64,000 nt of DNA, taken from Flavobacterium croceum DSM 17960. Lineage in GTDB: Bacteria; Bacteroidota; Bacteroidia; Flavobacteriales; Flavobacteriaceae. Shown one piece after another: positions 43,168 to 51,425 of the stretch (within the stretch, counting starts at the first letter, position 1; each line of letters starts with the position of its first letter). The notes under the pieces were generated by a model, which did not search any database, was not told the origin of the DNA, and saw nothing but the letters and a program-made list of their open reading frames with translations. Location: assembly GCF_002917885.1 (NCBI RefSeq), contig NZ_PQNY01000001.1, forward strand, positions 186,001-250,000. Direction: 5' to 3'. A program made the translations under genes and the position numbers.

Positions 43168-45048
43168 TTAAGGTTTAAACACATTGTTGTTTAATTTTAC
43201 ATCAGCCATTAAACCAGATGGATCTATAGAAATTGATTGTATTGAAGATTTTGGTTTCGAAATAGTAAAAGTATAAGTAGGCATTGCCCAAGCCCAATCG
43301 CCCAAAATAGTTCTAGAAATTTCAGGAGTAGGATTTTCTTTTTGGTAATGCATCATTTTTAGCGGAATGTAAAAACTTTCTTTGCTACCGTCTGTATATT
43401 CTACATATATATCTATAGGCATAGGCATTCTACCTATTCGTTCGAGCGTAATATTGGTAGTATTTGAGTTTGTTGAATTTGCTTCAACATTTTTAATGCC
43501 ATAATCTATGGTGTTTGTTGTTTGTGTCCAATCTACCAAATACCAATCTAAATGTGCGTTGGTAATACGCTCTGCGGTGCGTTTAATATCGTTGGGTGTT
43601 GGGTGTTTAAATTTGAATTCATCAAAGTATTTTTGAAGTGTTTTAATAACGTTTTCTTTTCCTACTAAATATTCAAGTTGCGTTAAAAACAATTCTCCTT
43701 TGCTATATGAGGCTATACTGTACGCAAAATTCACATCATATCGGTCGGCATGAGTTGATAGTGGTTGTTCTTTACCAGATTCTACCAATTTTCTATATGA
43801 ATTGTATGAGCCTACAACTGGGCGTTCTCCTTTATTTTCGGCTAAATAGTGCATGCCTAAGTCTTCTATATAAGTTGTAAAACCTTCGTCCATCCAAGGG
43901 TGTTTACTTTCGTTGGTAGCCAAAATATGTTGAAACCAAGAGTGTCCCATTTCATGGGCAATAAGACCTACGAGTCCTTCAAGTTTACCTTCGCCTAGTA
44001 TTAAAGTACACATGGCATATTCCATACCTCCATCACCGCCTTGTATTACAGAATATTGCTCGTAAGGGTATTTGCCTACAATGGTATTATAATACTGCAT
44101 TAGCTTTACTGTTTCTGGCTGTGCTTTTTTCCAATTGTCTATAATGTCAGGATTGTTTTTATATAAAAAATGAAGCGTGGTACCAAAATCTGTTTTTACT
44201 ACATCATGAATATATTCTTTGTCGGCAGCCCAAGTAAAATCGTGAACCATTGGCGCTTTAAAATGCCAAGTTAGTGTTTTTTGTTTTTTTGGTATTGTAA
44301 CTACAACGCCTTTATCTTGATAATTATAACCTATTTCGTTGCCGTTTTGTAAGTATCCTGTAGCTCCAATTATATAATCTTTGTCTAAAGTGATTTTCAC
44401 ATCAAAATTGCCCCAAACACCATGAAACTCTCTTGCAATATAAGGGTCTGCGTGCCAGCCTTCAAAATCAAATTCGGCTATTTTTGGGTACCATTGCGCC
44501 ATAGAAAGTGCCACGCCTTCTTTGTTGTTTCTTCCAGAACGGCGTATTTGTACAGGTACTTGACCATTAAAATCTAACGTAAATACAGTAGAACTTTTTG
44601 GGAGTATTGGTTTGGGTAAAATTACTTCAAGTACGGTTTCTTTATCTATAAGTGTAGCAGGCTTTCCATCTTGTAAAAAATAAGAAACGTTTAAATAGCC
44701 AATCTCATCGGGTTTTAGTTTTGAAATACGACTTTGAGTAACTTCTTTATTATCTACTTTTATTTTTTCTACCATTCTACCATCGGGATCTTTTATGTTT
44801 TGCAAGCGAATATCCATTTCGCTACCTGGTTTGAAGGCATTATTAAATAAATGAAAATATACTTTTGTTAAAGTATCAGAAGAATTGTTTGTATATACCA
44901 ATTCTTGTTTACCTGTATAACGGTAGTTTTTTACATCAACATTTACATCAATTTTATAATCTACATGTTGTTGCCAATAGTTTGTACTTTGAGAAAAGCA
45001 TATATTGAGCGATAGAATAAAGAATAAAGAAGAGAGTACTTTGGTCAT
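43168..45048 (-). CDS. M1-family metallopeptidase
   Basis: This ~626-residue exported peptidase (signal KVLSSLFFILSLNICFSQS) has the N-terminal beta domain (DYKIDVNVDVKNYRYTGKQEL), GGDGGMEYAMCTL as exopeptidase motif, and zinc motif HEMGHSW with a downstream glutamate in WMDEGFTTY. It lacks a type IX tail, so it probably stays periplasmic. The start at 45048 (MTKVLSS) fits the signal peptide; the frame could extend to 45069. An S8 peptidase gene lies just upstream on the same strand. Confidence 0.92.
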   Translation of the reverse strand: MTKVLSSLFFILSLNICFSQSTNYWQQHVDYKIDVNVDVKNYRYTGKQELVYTNNSSDTLTKVYFHLFNNAFKPGSEMDIRLQNIKDPDGRMVEKIKVDNKEVTQSRISKLKPDEIGYLNVSYFLQDGKPATLIDKETVLEVILPKPILPKSSTVFTLDFNGQVPVQIRRSGRNNKEGVALSMAQWYPKIAEFDFEGWHADPYIAREFHGVWGNFDVKITLDKDYIIGATGYLQNGNEIGYNYQDKGVVVTIPKKQKTLTWHFKAPMVHDFTWAADKEYIHDVVKTDFGTTLHFLYKNNPDIIDNWKKAQPETVKLMQYYNTIVGKYPYEQYSVIQGGDGGMEYAMCTLILGEGKLEGLVGLIAHEMGHSWFQHILATNESKHPWMDEGFTTYIEDLGMHYLAENKGERPVVGSYNSYRKLVESGKEQPLSTHADRYDVNFAYSIASYSKGELFLTQLEYLVGKENVIKTLQKYFDEFKFKHPTPNDIKRTAERITNAHLDWYLVDWTQTTNTIDYGIKNVEANSTNSNTTNITLERIGRMPMPIDIYVEYTDGSKESFYIPLKMMHYQKENPTPEISRTILGDWAWAMPTYTFTISKPKSSIQSISIDPSGLMADVKLNNNVFKP

Positions 45049-45063
45049 AAATAATAGATAAAT

Positions 45064-45104
45064 AACCACATTTTCTGACTGTGTAAATTTCAGAAAATGT
45101 GGTT
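45064..45104 (-). terminator. Hairpin between the S8 and M1 peptidase genes
   Basis: Positions 45064-45078 and 45090-45104 are 15-bp inverted arms (core CCACATTTTCTGA/TCAGAAAATGTGG) with an 11-nt loop. The tail on the minus strand (ATTTATCTATTATTT) is T-rich but interrupted, so termination may be partial. Confidence 0.7.
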
Positions 45105-45121
45105 GTTAATAAAATAAAAAA

Positions 45122-46720
45122 TTATTTTTTAGACATTTGTTCTGCCATAAGCAGTGCATTGTAAGCATTTATTATTTTTCCAGATACGCAAGTTTCGGCA
45201 AACGGTTTAGATTGTGCTTGTTCACCTACGGCTACTGTTGTTAAAATAGGTGTACCAGAATCCATAAGGATATGTTTTACTTGACTAGCGGTTAAGTTTG
45301 GATAGTATGAACGAATTAATGCTGCAACACCAGCAGCATTTGGTGCAGCCATAGATGTTCCTTGTAAAAATTTGTATTTATTGTTTGGAACAGTAGCATA
45401 TATTTTAACGCCAGGCGCAAAAACATCTACATTTTTTTGTCCGTAGTTCGAAAAATTAGCAACAATTTTAGAGCCGTATTCTGGGTTTAATGCGCCAATA
45501 GTAAGTACATTGTCTGCTATTTCTGTTCCAGAAACTTCATCTGTAGGAAAGTTTGGTTCTGCATCAACATCTTTACCATCGTTTCCGGCAGCATGTACAA
45601 AAAGAACATCTTTGCTAGCAGCATATTTTATAGCATCAAAAACCCATTGTTTGTTGGGCGAATAGTCTTTACCAAAACTACCATTAATTACTTTAGCGCC
45701 ATTATCTACAGCATAACGTATAGCAAGAGCGATATCTTTATCGTATTCATCACCGTTTGGAACAGCACGAACAGCCATTATTTCAACATTATTGGCTACC
45801 ACACCATCGCCACCTTTTTTGTTTCCTCTCAATTGAGCAACAATTCCAGCTACATGTGTACCGTGTTCGGTATCTTCTACATTAGGACCTTTTACATTTC
45901 CGTTTCCATATTTTTTATCGTTTATATCATAAGGGTTATCGCCTACAACTTTACGACCATCAAAATTTACATTTAAGTTGTAGTTGAGTTGTCCGTATAC
46001 ATATTCTATTTGCCCTTTTAATTCTTCTTGAAAATTAGGACCAACTTGTGTAGCGACACTCATCATTATCATTTTGCTTTGATTTAATGAGGTGTCTGTA
46101 GTTGTGATTTTTTTCAAATCGTCTAGTGTATAGGTGTCTTTTTTCAAATGTGCTTTGATAGCTTTGTCGGCTTTGTCTATCATATCCATTTGTGGTTTAT
46201 ATTGGTTCATTTCGGCCAATTTAGTATCAAGTTCTGCTTTGGCTTTTTTATAAGTTTCCGAACCATCATCGCCTTTTTTTACAATACGAGTAAGCTCTAA
46301 ATTTTCGTTTGTAGCTTCTCCAAGAAAATTCCATCCGTATACATCATCTATGTATCCATTTCCGTCATCATCTTTTTTGTTACCAGCAATTTCTTTGGTG
46401 TTTTTCCAAATATGTCCTTTTAAATCTTCATGGTCAATATCAACACCAGAATCTATAATCCCTACAATTATTTTTGTACTTTTTTTCCCTTTTACTAATT
46501 CTTTGTAGGCTTTATCTACACTCATTCCAGGGATAGTATCTTTGGCAAGGTCTAAATGACTCCATCTTTTTAAATCTTCCTCTTTTATTGGGGTTGTTTT
46601 TGTTGGATTTTTATCAATATTAGCCGGATTTGTACTCAAAATGGGTGCTACAGCACTCTTACAACTTACAAGTGCCAAGGCTGCAATAGCCGTAATGGTT
46701 ATAGGTTTTATTAATTTCAT
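45122..46720 (-). CDS. S8-family (subtilisin-like) serine peptidase lipoprotein
   Basis: This 532-residue lipoprotein (Cys20 in LALVSC) has the catalytic triad motifs IIDSGVDIDHEDL (Asp90), EHGTHVAGIV (His) and GTSMAAPNAAGVAAL (Ser). An insert of ~150 residues between Asp and His is typical of Bacteroidota members. It ends without a sorting domain. It probably degrades or processes proteins in the periplasm or at the surface. Confidence 0.94.
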   Translation of the reverse strand: MKLIKPITITAIAALALVSCKSAVAPILSTNPANIDKNPTKTTPIKEEDLKRWSHLDLAKDTIPGMSVDKAYKELVKGKKSTKIIVGIIDSGVDIDHEDLKGHIWKNTKEIAGNKKDDDGNGYIDDVYGWNFLGEATNENLELTRIVKKGDDGSETYKKAKAELDTKLAEMNQYKPQMDMIDKADKAIKAHLKKDTYTLDDLKKITTTDTSLNQSKMIMMSVATQVGPNFQEELKGQIEYVYGQLNYNLNVNFDGRKVVGDNPYDINDKKYGNGNVKGPNVEDTEHGTHVAGIVAQLRGNKKGGDGVVANNVEIMAVRAVPNGDEYDKDIALAIRYAVDNGAKVINGSFGKDYSPNKQWVFDAIKYAASKDVLFVHAAGNDGKDVDAEPNFPTDEVSGTEIADNVLTIGALNPEYGSKIVANFSNYGQKNVDVFAPGVKIYATVPNNKYKFLQGTSMAAPNAAGVAALIRSYYPNLTASQVKHILMDSGTPILTTVAVGEQAQSKPFAETCVSGKIINAYNALLMAEQMSKK

Positions 46721-46783
46721 TCGTTTACTTTTAATTTTTAATAATGTAGTTAGTATATTTTTGTGCCAAAAAGTTACAAGATT

Positions 46784-47641
46784 TTATAAAATATCTTGGC
46801 ACGAAAAAACCTCTTTCAACCGCACACCTTTTTCGGTGTTTTCAACAGTAATAATTTGATTATGAGCATCGTGTTCAAGCCACAAATAATAATTATTGGT
46901 TGCAGCTGCGTTCATAAATTTTGCTTTTTCATCCATCGTTAATAATGGACGAGTATCATAACCCATTACATACGGAATAGGAATATGCCCAGCAGTTGCC
47001 AATAAATCTGCACAAAAAACAATGGTTTTGTTTTGGTATTTTATGTGAGGCAACATTTGTTTTTCGGTATGTCCGTCTACATACAAAATATCAAAACCTA
47101 ATTCATTTGAAAAACCAAAATCGGTATTAGGTCTATCAATAAATTTTAATTGACCACTTTCTTGCATAGGTATGATGTTTTCATGCAAAAAAGAAGCTTT
47201 TTCTCTCGAATTGGGCTCGGTTGCCCAACGCCAATGATTTTCGTTTGTCCAGAATGTTGCATTTTTAAAACCAACTTCAAAACCTGTTTTGTCTTTATTC
47301 CAAATTACACTTCCGCCGCAATGATCAAAATGTAAATGCGTCATAAATACATCGGTAACATCATCTCTATGAAAGCCATGTTTTGCCAACGATTTTTCTA
47401 GCGAATGATCGCCCCACAAAGAGTAATAACTATAAAATTTTTCCGACTGTTTATTGCCCATTCCTGTATCAATCAAAATAAGGCGATTGCCATGTTCTAT
47501 AAGCATACAGCGTGCAGCAATATCTATTAAATTGTTAGCATCTGCAGGGTTTGTTTTGTTCCAAATGGCTTTGGGCACTACGCCAAACATAGCTCCACCG
47601 TCAAGCTTAAAATTGCCTGCTTCAATAGGATATATTTTCAT
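46784..47641 (-). CDS. MBL-fold metallo-hydrolase
   Basis: This 285-residue enzyme has the metallo-beta-lactamase motif THLHFDHCGG, later D in LYVDGHTEKQM and H in LEHDAHNQI. It starts MKIYPIEAGNFKLDGGAMFGVVP, as in lactonase or hydrolase members (quorum-quenching lactonase-like annotation is frequent but unproven). The ATG at 47641 is used; the longer frame to 47692 adds an unlikely leader. Confidence 0.92.
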   Translation of the reverse strand: MKIYPIEAGNFKLDGGAMFGVVPKAIWNKTNPADANNLIDIAARCMLIEHGNRLILIDTGMGNKQSEKFYSYYSLWGDHSLEKSLAKHGFHRDDVTDVFMTHLHFDHCGGSVIWNKDKTGFEVGFKNATFWTNENHWRWATEPNSREKASFLHENIIPMQESGQLKFIDRPNTDFGFSNELGFDILYVDGHTEKQMLPHIKYQNKTIVFCADLLATAGHIPIPYVMGYDTRPLLTMDEKAKFMNAAATNNYYLWLEHDAHNQIITVENTEKGVRLKEVFSCQDIL

Positions 47642-47753
47642 AAAAATACTTGTTTTCTGTTTGCGCCAAATTACAAAAAATAGCATAAACAAAAACTATA
47701 TCTCAATAAGTTATAAAAATCAATTCATTTTTAGTAAAAAAGCATAAATGTAC

Positions 47754-47761
47754 TATCTTTG
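47754..47761 (+). promoter_or_regulatory. Flavobacterial -7 promoter box for the suf operon
   Basis: TATCTTTG, a perfect TAnnTTTG, 29 bp before the sufA start. It is the only clear promoter before sufABCD. Confidence 0.75.
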
Positions 47762-47790
47762 CCATTAATTTAGACAAAATCAAAATAAGC

Positions 47791-48120
47791 ATGATTAAAG
47801 TTTCGGAATCTGCAAGCAAAAAAATCATCGAAATGATGAAAGAAGAAGGTTTTGATGCCACACAAGATTACGTTCGTGTAGGTGTAAAAAGCGGTGGTTG
47901 TTCGGGATTATCGTATGAACTTAAGTTTGATAAAGAGCTTACTGAAAACGATAAAGTTTTTGAAGATAACGAGGTAAAAATAGCTGTTGAAAAAAAATCG
48001 TTTTTGTACTTAGCGGGAACTATTTTGGAATATTCTGGCGGATTGAACGGAAAAGGATTTGTGTTTAACAACCCCAATGCACAGCGTACCTGCGGGTGTG
48101 GAGAATCATTTTCGTTATAA
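47791..48120 (+). CDS. sufA: Iron-sulfur cluster carrier, HesB/IscA/SufA family
   Basis: This 109-residue A-type carrier has the three cluster cysteines: SGGCSGL and the C-terminal CGCGESF. It receives Fe-S clusters from SufBCD and passes them to target enzymes. It is first in the suf operon. The gap to sufB (461 bp) is filled by the 28-bp-arm cassette with a dead four-helix-bundle gene. Confidence 0.95.
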   Translation: MIKVSESASKKIIEMMKEEGFDATQDYVRVGVKSGGCSGLSYELKFDKELTENDKVFEDNEVKIAVEKKSFLYLAGTILEYSGGLNGKGFVFNNPNAQRTCGCGESFSL

Positions 48121-48122
48121 TC

Positions 48123-48574
48123 ATTTAAAGATTGAAAAATTTAAAGATTATGACTAAAACGTTTGAAGAATTTGAGGTTTATAAAAAGTCTATTTTTTTA
48201 ACAAAGAAGGTCTTCAAATTATTAAGCGATAAAAATTTTGACAAAGAATTTGGATTTAAAGACCAAATGAAAAGAGCAGTAATATCGATTACAAATAATA
48301 TTGCTGAAGGTTCGGAATATAACAATAATAAGCAGTTTATTAGATAATTGCAATATTCAAAAGGAAGTTGTGCAGAAGTTAGAAATATGTTGATATTATC
48401 AAAAGAGTTAGGTTTGTGTGAAGAAGAAAATATTTAAATCTGTTACAACATGAGTATTGAAATTTCGCAAAATATTTTCAATTTTATTAAATACTTGAAT
48501 TGAAAATTGGAAACAAAATAAATATTTTAAGAGTTAAGGAATTATTTAATCTTTAAATTTTTCAATCTTTAAAT
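48123..48574. mobile_element. Inverted-repeat-bounded cassette with a four-helix-bundle gene (suf gap 1)
   Basis: Positions 48123-48150 and 48547-48574 are perfect 28-bp inverted arms. Each arm is a doubled unit: TTTAAAGATT occurs twice in the left arm, split by GAAAAA. The left arm ends on the first base of the ATG of the four-helix-bundle gene. There is no transposase. The same layout, with a different arm sequence, occurs in the other two suf gaps. Confidence 0.75.
48150..48503 (+). pseudogene. S23-type four-helix-bundle protein, killed by two stops
   Basis: Translation from ATG 48150 (MTKTFEEFEVYKKS) gives the family pattern KDQMKRAVISITNNIAEGSEY and then KGSCAEVRNMLILSKELGL, ending NFIKYLN at 48503. 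In-frame stop codons interrupt it at 48345-48347 and 48435-48437, without frameshift. Full length would be 117 residues, like the intact copy at 50931 (122). The family is that of the 23S rRNA intervening-sequence protein. It has no known role in Fe-S assembly. Confidence 0.88.
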
Positions 48575-48581
48575 TAAATAA

Positions 48582-50030
48582 ATGGCAAAATATACAGAAG
48601 ACGATCTAAAAGTCGAACTTGAAAATAAAGAATATGAATACGGTTTTTATACCGATATAGAATCGGAAACATTTCCGGCGGGTTTAAATGAAGATATTGT
48701 ACGTGCCATTTCGCAAAAGAAAAATGAGCCCCATTGGATGACCGAATGGCGACTTGAAGCTTTTCGTATTTGGCAAAATATGGAAGAACCAGAATGGGCC
48801 AATGTTCATTACGAGAAACCCGATTTTCAAGCAGTATCCTATTATTCTGCACCCAAAAAGAAAGACAAATATGCAAGTTTAGATGAGGTAGATCCAGAAT
48901 TGCTGGAAACCTTTAAAAAACTCGGAATTTCTCTCGATGAACAAAAAAAACTAGCAGGTGTAGCCATGGATATCGTTGTAGATTCAGTATCTGTAGCCAC
49001 TACATTCAAAAAAACATTAGCAGAAAAGGGAATTATTTTTATGAGTATTTCTGAAGCTATAAAAGAATATCCCGAATTAGTTCAGAAATATTTGGGTACG
49101 GTAGTACCTAGAACCGATAATTTTTATGCGGCCTTAAATTCGGCTGTATTTTCAGATGGTAGTTTTTGTTATATTCCAAAAGGTGTAAAATGCCCAATGG
49201 AATTATCTACTTATTTTCGTATTAATCAAGGTGGAACAGGGCAATTTGAAAGAACCTTGGTTATTGCAGACCAAGGCAGTTACGTGTCTTACCTAGAAGG
49301 TTGTACTGCTCCAAGTCGCGATGAAAACCAATTACACGCTGCCGTTGTAGAGTTAATCGCTCTAGACGATGCAGAAATTAAATATTCTACTGTTCAAAAC
49401 TGGTATCCCGGAAACAAAGAAGGTAAAGGTGGTGTTTTTAACTTCGTAACCAAAAGAGGTTTGTGCGAAAAGAATGCTAAAATTTCTTGGACACAAGTAG
49501 AGACTGGCTCAGCCGTAACCTGGAAATACCCTTCGTGTGTATTAAAAGGAGATAATTCAATAGGTGAATTTTATTCGATTGCCGTTACCAATAATTTCCA
49601 GCAAGCCGATACCGGAACGAAAATGATTCACTTGGGAAAAAACACCAAATCGACTATTATTTCAAAAGGAATTTCGGCAGGGAAATCGCAAAATAGCTAT
49701 CGTGGTTTGGTACAAATAGGAGCAAGAGCTGAAAATGCACGTAATTTTTCGCAATGCGATTCTTTATTAATGGGTAATAATTGTGGTGCTCATACCTTTC
49801 CATATATAGAAAGTAAAAATACTAGTGCAAAAATTGAACACGAAGCAACGACTTCAAAAATAGGAGAAGACCAAGTGTTTTATTGCAATCAAAGAGGAAT
49901 TCCAACGGAGAAAGCTATTGCATTAATTGTAAACGGTTTTAGTAAAGAAGTTTTGAATAAATTACCAATGGAATTTGCTGTTGAAGCACAAAAACTGTTG
50001 GAAATTTCATTGGAAGGTTCTGTTGGTTAA
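48582..50030 (+). CDS. sufB: Fe-S cluster assembly scaffold SufB
   Basis: This 482-residue protein has the SufB core: [28 protein letters not shown]-like [15 protein letters not shown] and [23 protein letters not shown]. It builds the nascent cluster with SufC and SufD in the cytosol. Length and end ([16 protein letters not shown]) are typical. An inverted-repeat element lies between its stop and sufC. Confidence 0.97.
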   Translation: MAKYTEDDLKVELENKEYEYGFYTDIESETFPAGLNEDIVRAISQKKNEPHWMTEWRLEAFRIWQNMEEPEWANVHYEKPDFQAVSYYSAPKKKDKYASLDEVDPELLETFKKLGISLDEQKKLAGVAMDIVVDSVSVATTFKKTLAEKGIIFMSISEAIKEYPELVQKYLGTVVPRTDNFYAALNSAVFSDGSFCYIPKGVKCPMELSTYFRINQGGTGQFERTLVIADQGSYVSYLEGCTAPSRDENQLHAAVVELIALDDAEIKYSTVQNWYPGNKEGKGGVFNFVTKRGLCEKNAKISWTQVETGSAVTWKYPSCVLKGDNSIGEFYSIAVTNNFQQADTGTKMIHLGKNTKSTIISKGISAGKSQNSYRGLVQIGARAENARNFSQCDSLLMGNNCGAHTFPYIESKNTSAKIEHEATTSKIGEDQVFYCNQRGIPTEKAIALIVNGFSKEVLNKLPMEFAVEAQKLLEISLEGSVG

Positions 50031-50040
50031 TTTGTTTAAA

Positions 50041-50144
50041 GTTTCAGGTTTCAAGGTATGCCTGAACAAAAAAACATAATCGAATATAAAATAAATTTAA
50101 TAGAAATGTTTCAAGAATACTTTTTATCAACTTGAAACTTGAAA
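50041..50144. repeat. Inverted-repeat element without ORF (suf gap 2)
   Basis: GTTTCAGGTTTCAAG (50041-50055) and CTTGAAACTTGAAA (50131-50144) are inverted arms with 13 of 14 matches; each again is a doubled unit (GTTTCA). The 75 bp between hold no gene, but one more internal GTTTCAAG at 50108. It is built like the two neighbouring cassettes and may be an internally deleted member. Confidence 0.6.
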
Positions 50145-50156
50145 TAAAATAAAAAC

Positions 50157-50921
50157 ATGTTATCAATAAAAAACCTACACGCTTCAGTTGAAGACAAAGA
50201 AATATTAAAAGGAATTAATCTTGAGATAAAAGAAGGAGAAGTTCATGCTATAATGGGACCAAATGGCGCCGGAAAATCAACACTTTCTTCCATAATTGCT
50301 GGAAATGAAAACTACGAAGTTTCGGAAGGTGAAATTATTTTAGACGGCGAAGATTTGTCTGAACTAGCACCCGAAGAAAGAGCACACAAAGGCGTTTTTC
50401 TATCGTTTCAATATCCAGTAGAAATACCAGGTGTTTCGGTAACCAATTTCATCAAAACAGCTATTAACGAAAAGCGTAAAGCTAACGGACAAGACGAAAT
50501 GCCTGCGAATGAAATGCTAAAATTAATTCGTGAAAAATCAGAGTTATTGGAAATGGATCGTAAGTTTTTATCTCGTTCATTAAACGAAGGTTTTTCGGGT
50601 GGAGAAAAAAAACGTAACGAAATTTTTCAAATGGCGATGCTCGAACCCAAAATAGCAATACTAGATGAAACCGATTCTGGCTTGGATATCGATGCGTTAC
50701 GAATTGTTGCCAATGGTGTAAATAAACTGAAAAACGAAAACAATGCAGTACTTGTAATCACGCACTACCAACGTTTGTTAGATTACATTATTCCCGATTT
50801 TGTACACGTTTTAATGGACGGTAAAATTGTAAAATCGGGCACAAAAGAATTGGCTTTAGAGCTTGAAGAAAAAGGATACGATTGGATTAAAAGTGAAGTA
50901 GTCGAAAGTCAAAAGTCTTAA
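50157..50921 (+). CDS. sufC: Fe-S cluster assembly ATPase SufC
   Basis: This 254-residue ABC-type ATPase has Walker [11 protein letters not shown] (~34-43), the SufC-specific Q-loop area [13 protein letters not shown], signature [10 protein letters not shown] and Walker [13 protein letters not shown]. It energises SufBCD. Its last residues VVESQKS are coded by the left arm of the next cassette (GTCGAAAGTCAAAAGTCTTAA at 50901-50921), so the tail may be a late addition. Confidence 0.97.
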   Translation: MLSIKNLHASVEDKEILKGINLEIKEGEVHAIMGPNGAGKSTLSSIIAGNENYEVSEGEIILDGEDLSELAPEERAHKGVFLSFQYPVEIPGVSVTNFIKTAINEKRKANGQDEMPANEMLKLIREKSELLEMDRKFLSRSLNEGFSGGEKKRNEIFQMAMLEPKIAILDETDSGLDIDALRIVANGVNKLKNENNAVLVITHYQRLLDYIIPDFVHVLMDGKIVKSGTKELALELEEKGYDWIKSEVVESQKS

Positions 50922-50930
50922 AGGCGAAAG

Positions 50931-51299
50931 ATGGGAAAGTTCAGTACGTTTGAAGAAATTAATTCTTGGCAAAAATCAAGAGTATTTAATAAACAAATTT
51001 ATCAAATTACTGAAAATTCAAATTTTAAAAAAGACTATGATTTTGTTAAGCAAATTAGACGAGCTTCACTTTCAATTTCATCAAATATTGCAGAAGGATT
51101 CGAAAGAAACACAGATAAAGAATTTATTTATTTTCTTTATGTAGCAAAAGCATCTGCCGGTGAAGTTAGGTCTCAATTATATTTAGCTTTTGATTTAGAA
51201 TATATTACAAGAGAAGAATTTGAACAACTTTTAGAATCTGTTACAGAAATTTCAAGATTGTTAAGTGGTTTTATTAAATACTTGAGTCTAAAGTCATAA
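50931..51299 (+). CDS. S23-type four-helix-bundle protein (intact copy)
   Basis: This 122-residue protein shows the family pattern: NSWQKSRVFNKQIYQIT, QIRRASLSISSNIAEGFERN, FLYVAKASAGEVRSQLYLA and LLSGFIKYL. The relatives are encoded in 23S rRNA intervening sequences and free genes, and form pentameric helical bundles; function unknown. It lies in the sufC-sufD gap within a repeat-bounded cassette. Its last residues (LSLKS) come from a tandem 14-bp repeat. Having a sister at 48150 points to cassette spread rather than a role in Fe-S assembly. Confidence 0.9.
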   Translation: MGKFSTFEEINSWQKSRVFNKQIYQITENSNFKKDYDFVKQIRRASLSISSNIAEGFERNTDKEFIYFLYVAKASAGEVRSQLYLAFDLEYITREEFEQLLESVTEISRLLSGFIKYLSLKS

Positions 51300-51316
51300 A
51301 GCCTAAAGTCATAAAG
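51288..51316 (+). repeat. Tandem 14-bp direct repeat at the end of the four-helix-bundle gene
   Basis: CTAAAGTCATAAAG occurs at 51288-51301 and 51303-51316, one base apart. The first copy codes the end and stop of the four-helix-bundle gene. It shares the word AAAGTC with the cassette arms. Confidence 0.75.
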
Positions 51317-51425
51317 GGATTATTCTCGATACGATAAGGCTTTTAATTTAAAGACTCATAAATAACATTTAGTTGACAATCTGAGGTCTTTCGACTTTAG
51401 ACATTCGACTTTAAGACAATAAAAA

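Larger units (their letters stand above)
50901..51417. mobile_element. Inverted-repeat-bounded cassette with intact four-helix-bundle gene (suf gap 3)
   Basis: The left arm GTCGAAAGTCAAAAGTCTTAAAG (50901-50923, shown to its unit AAAGTC) and the right arm region 51388-51417 are imperfect inverted repeats, again built from a short repeated unit (CGAAAGTC / GACTTTCG). The cassette starts inside the end of sufC and ends 9 bp before sufD. Confidence 0.65.

Noticed and set aside
45593..45976. 127-residue plus-strand ORF inside the S8 peptidase gene
   Set aside because: It is antisense to a well-supported catalytic domain and has the low-complexity Ile/Tyr/Phe mix of shadow frames.
51288..51316. 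Possible CRISPR-like repeat pair near sufD
   Set aside because: Only two copies with one base between them, no spacers and no cas genes; they belong to the cassette repeats.
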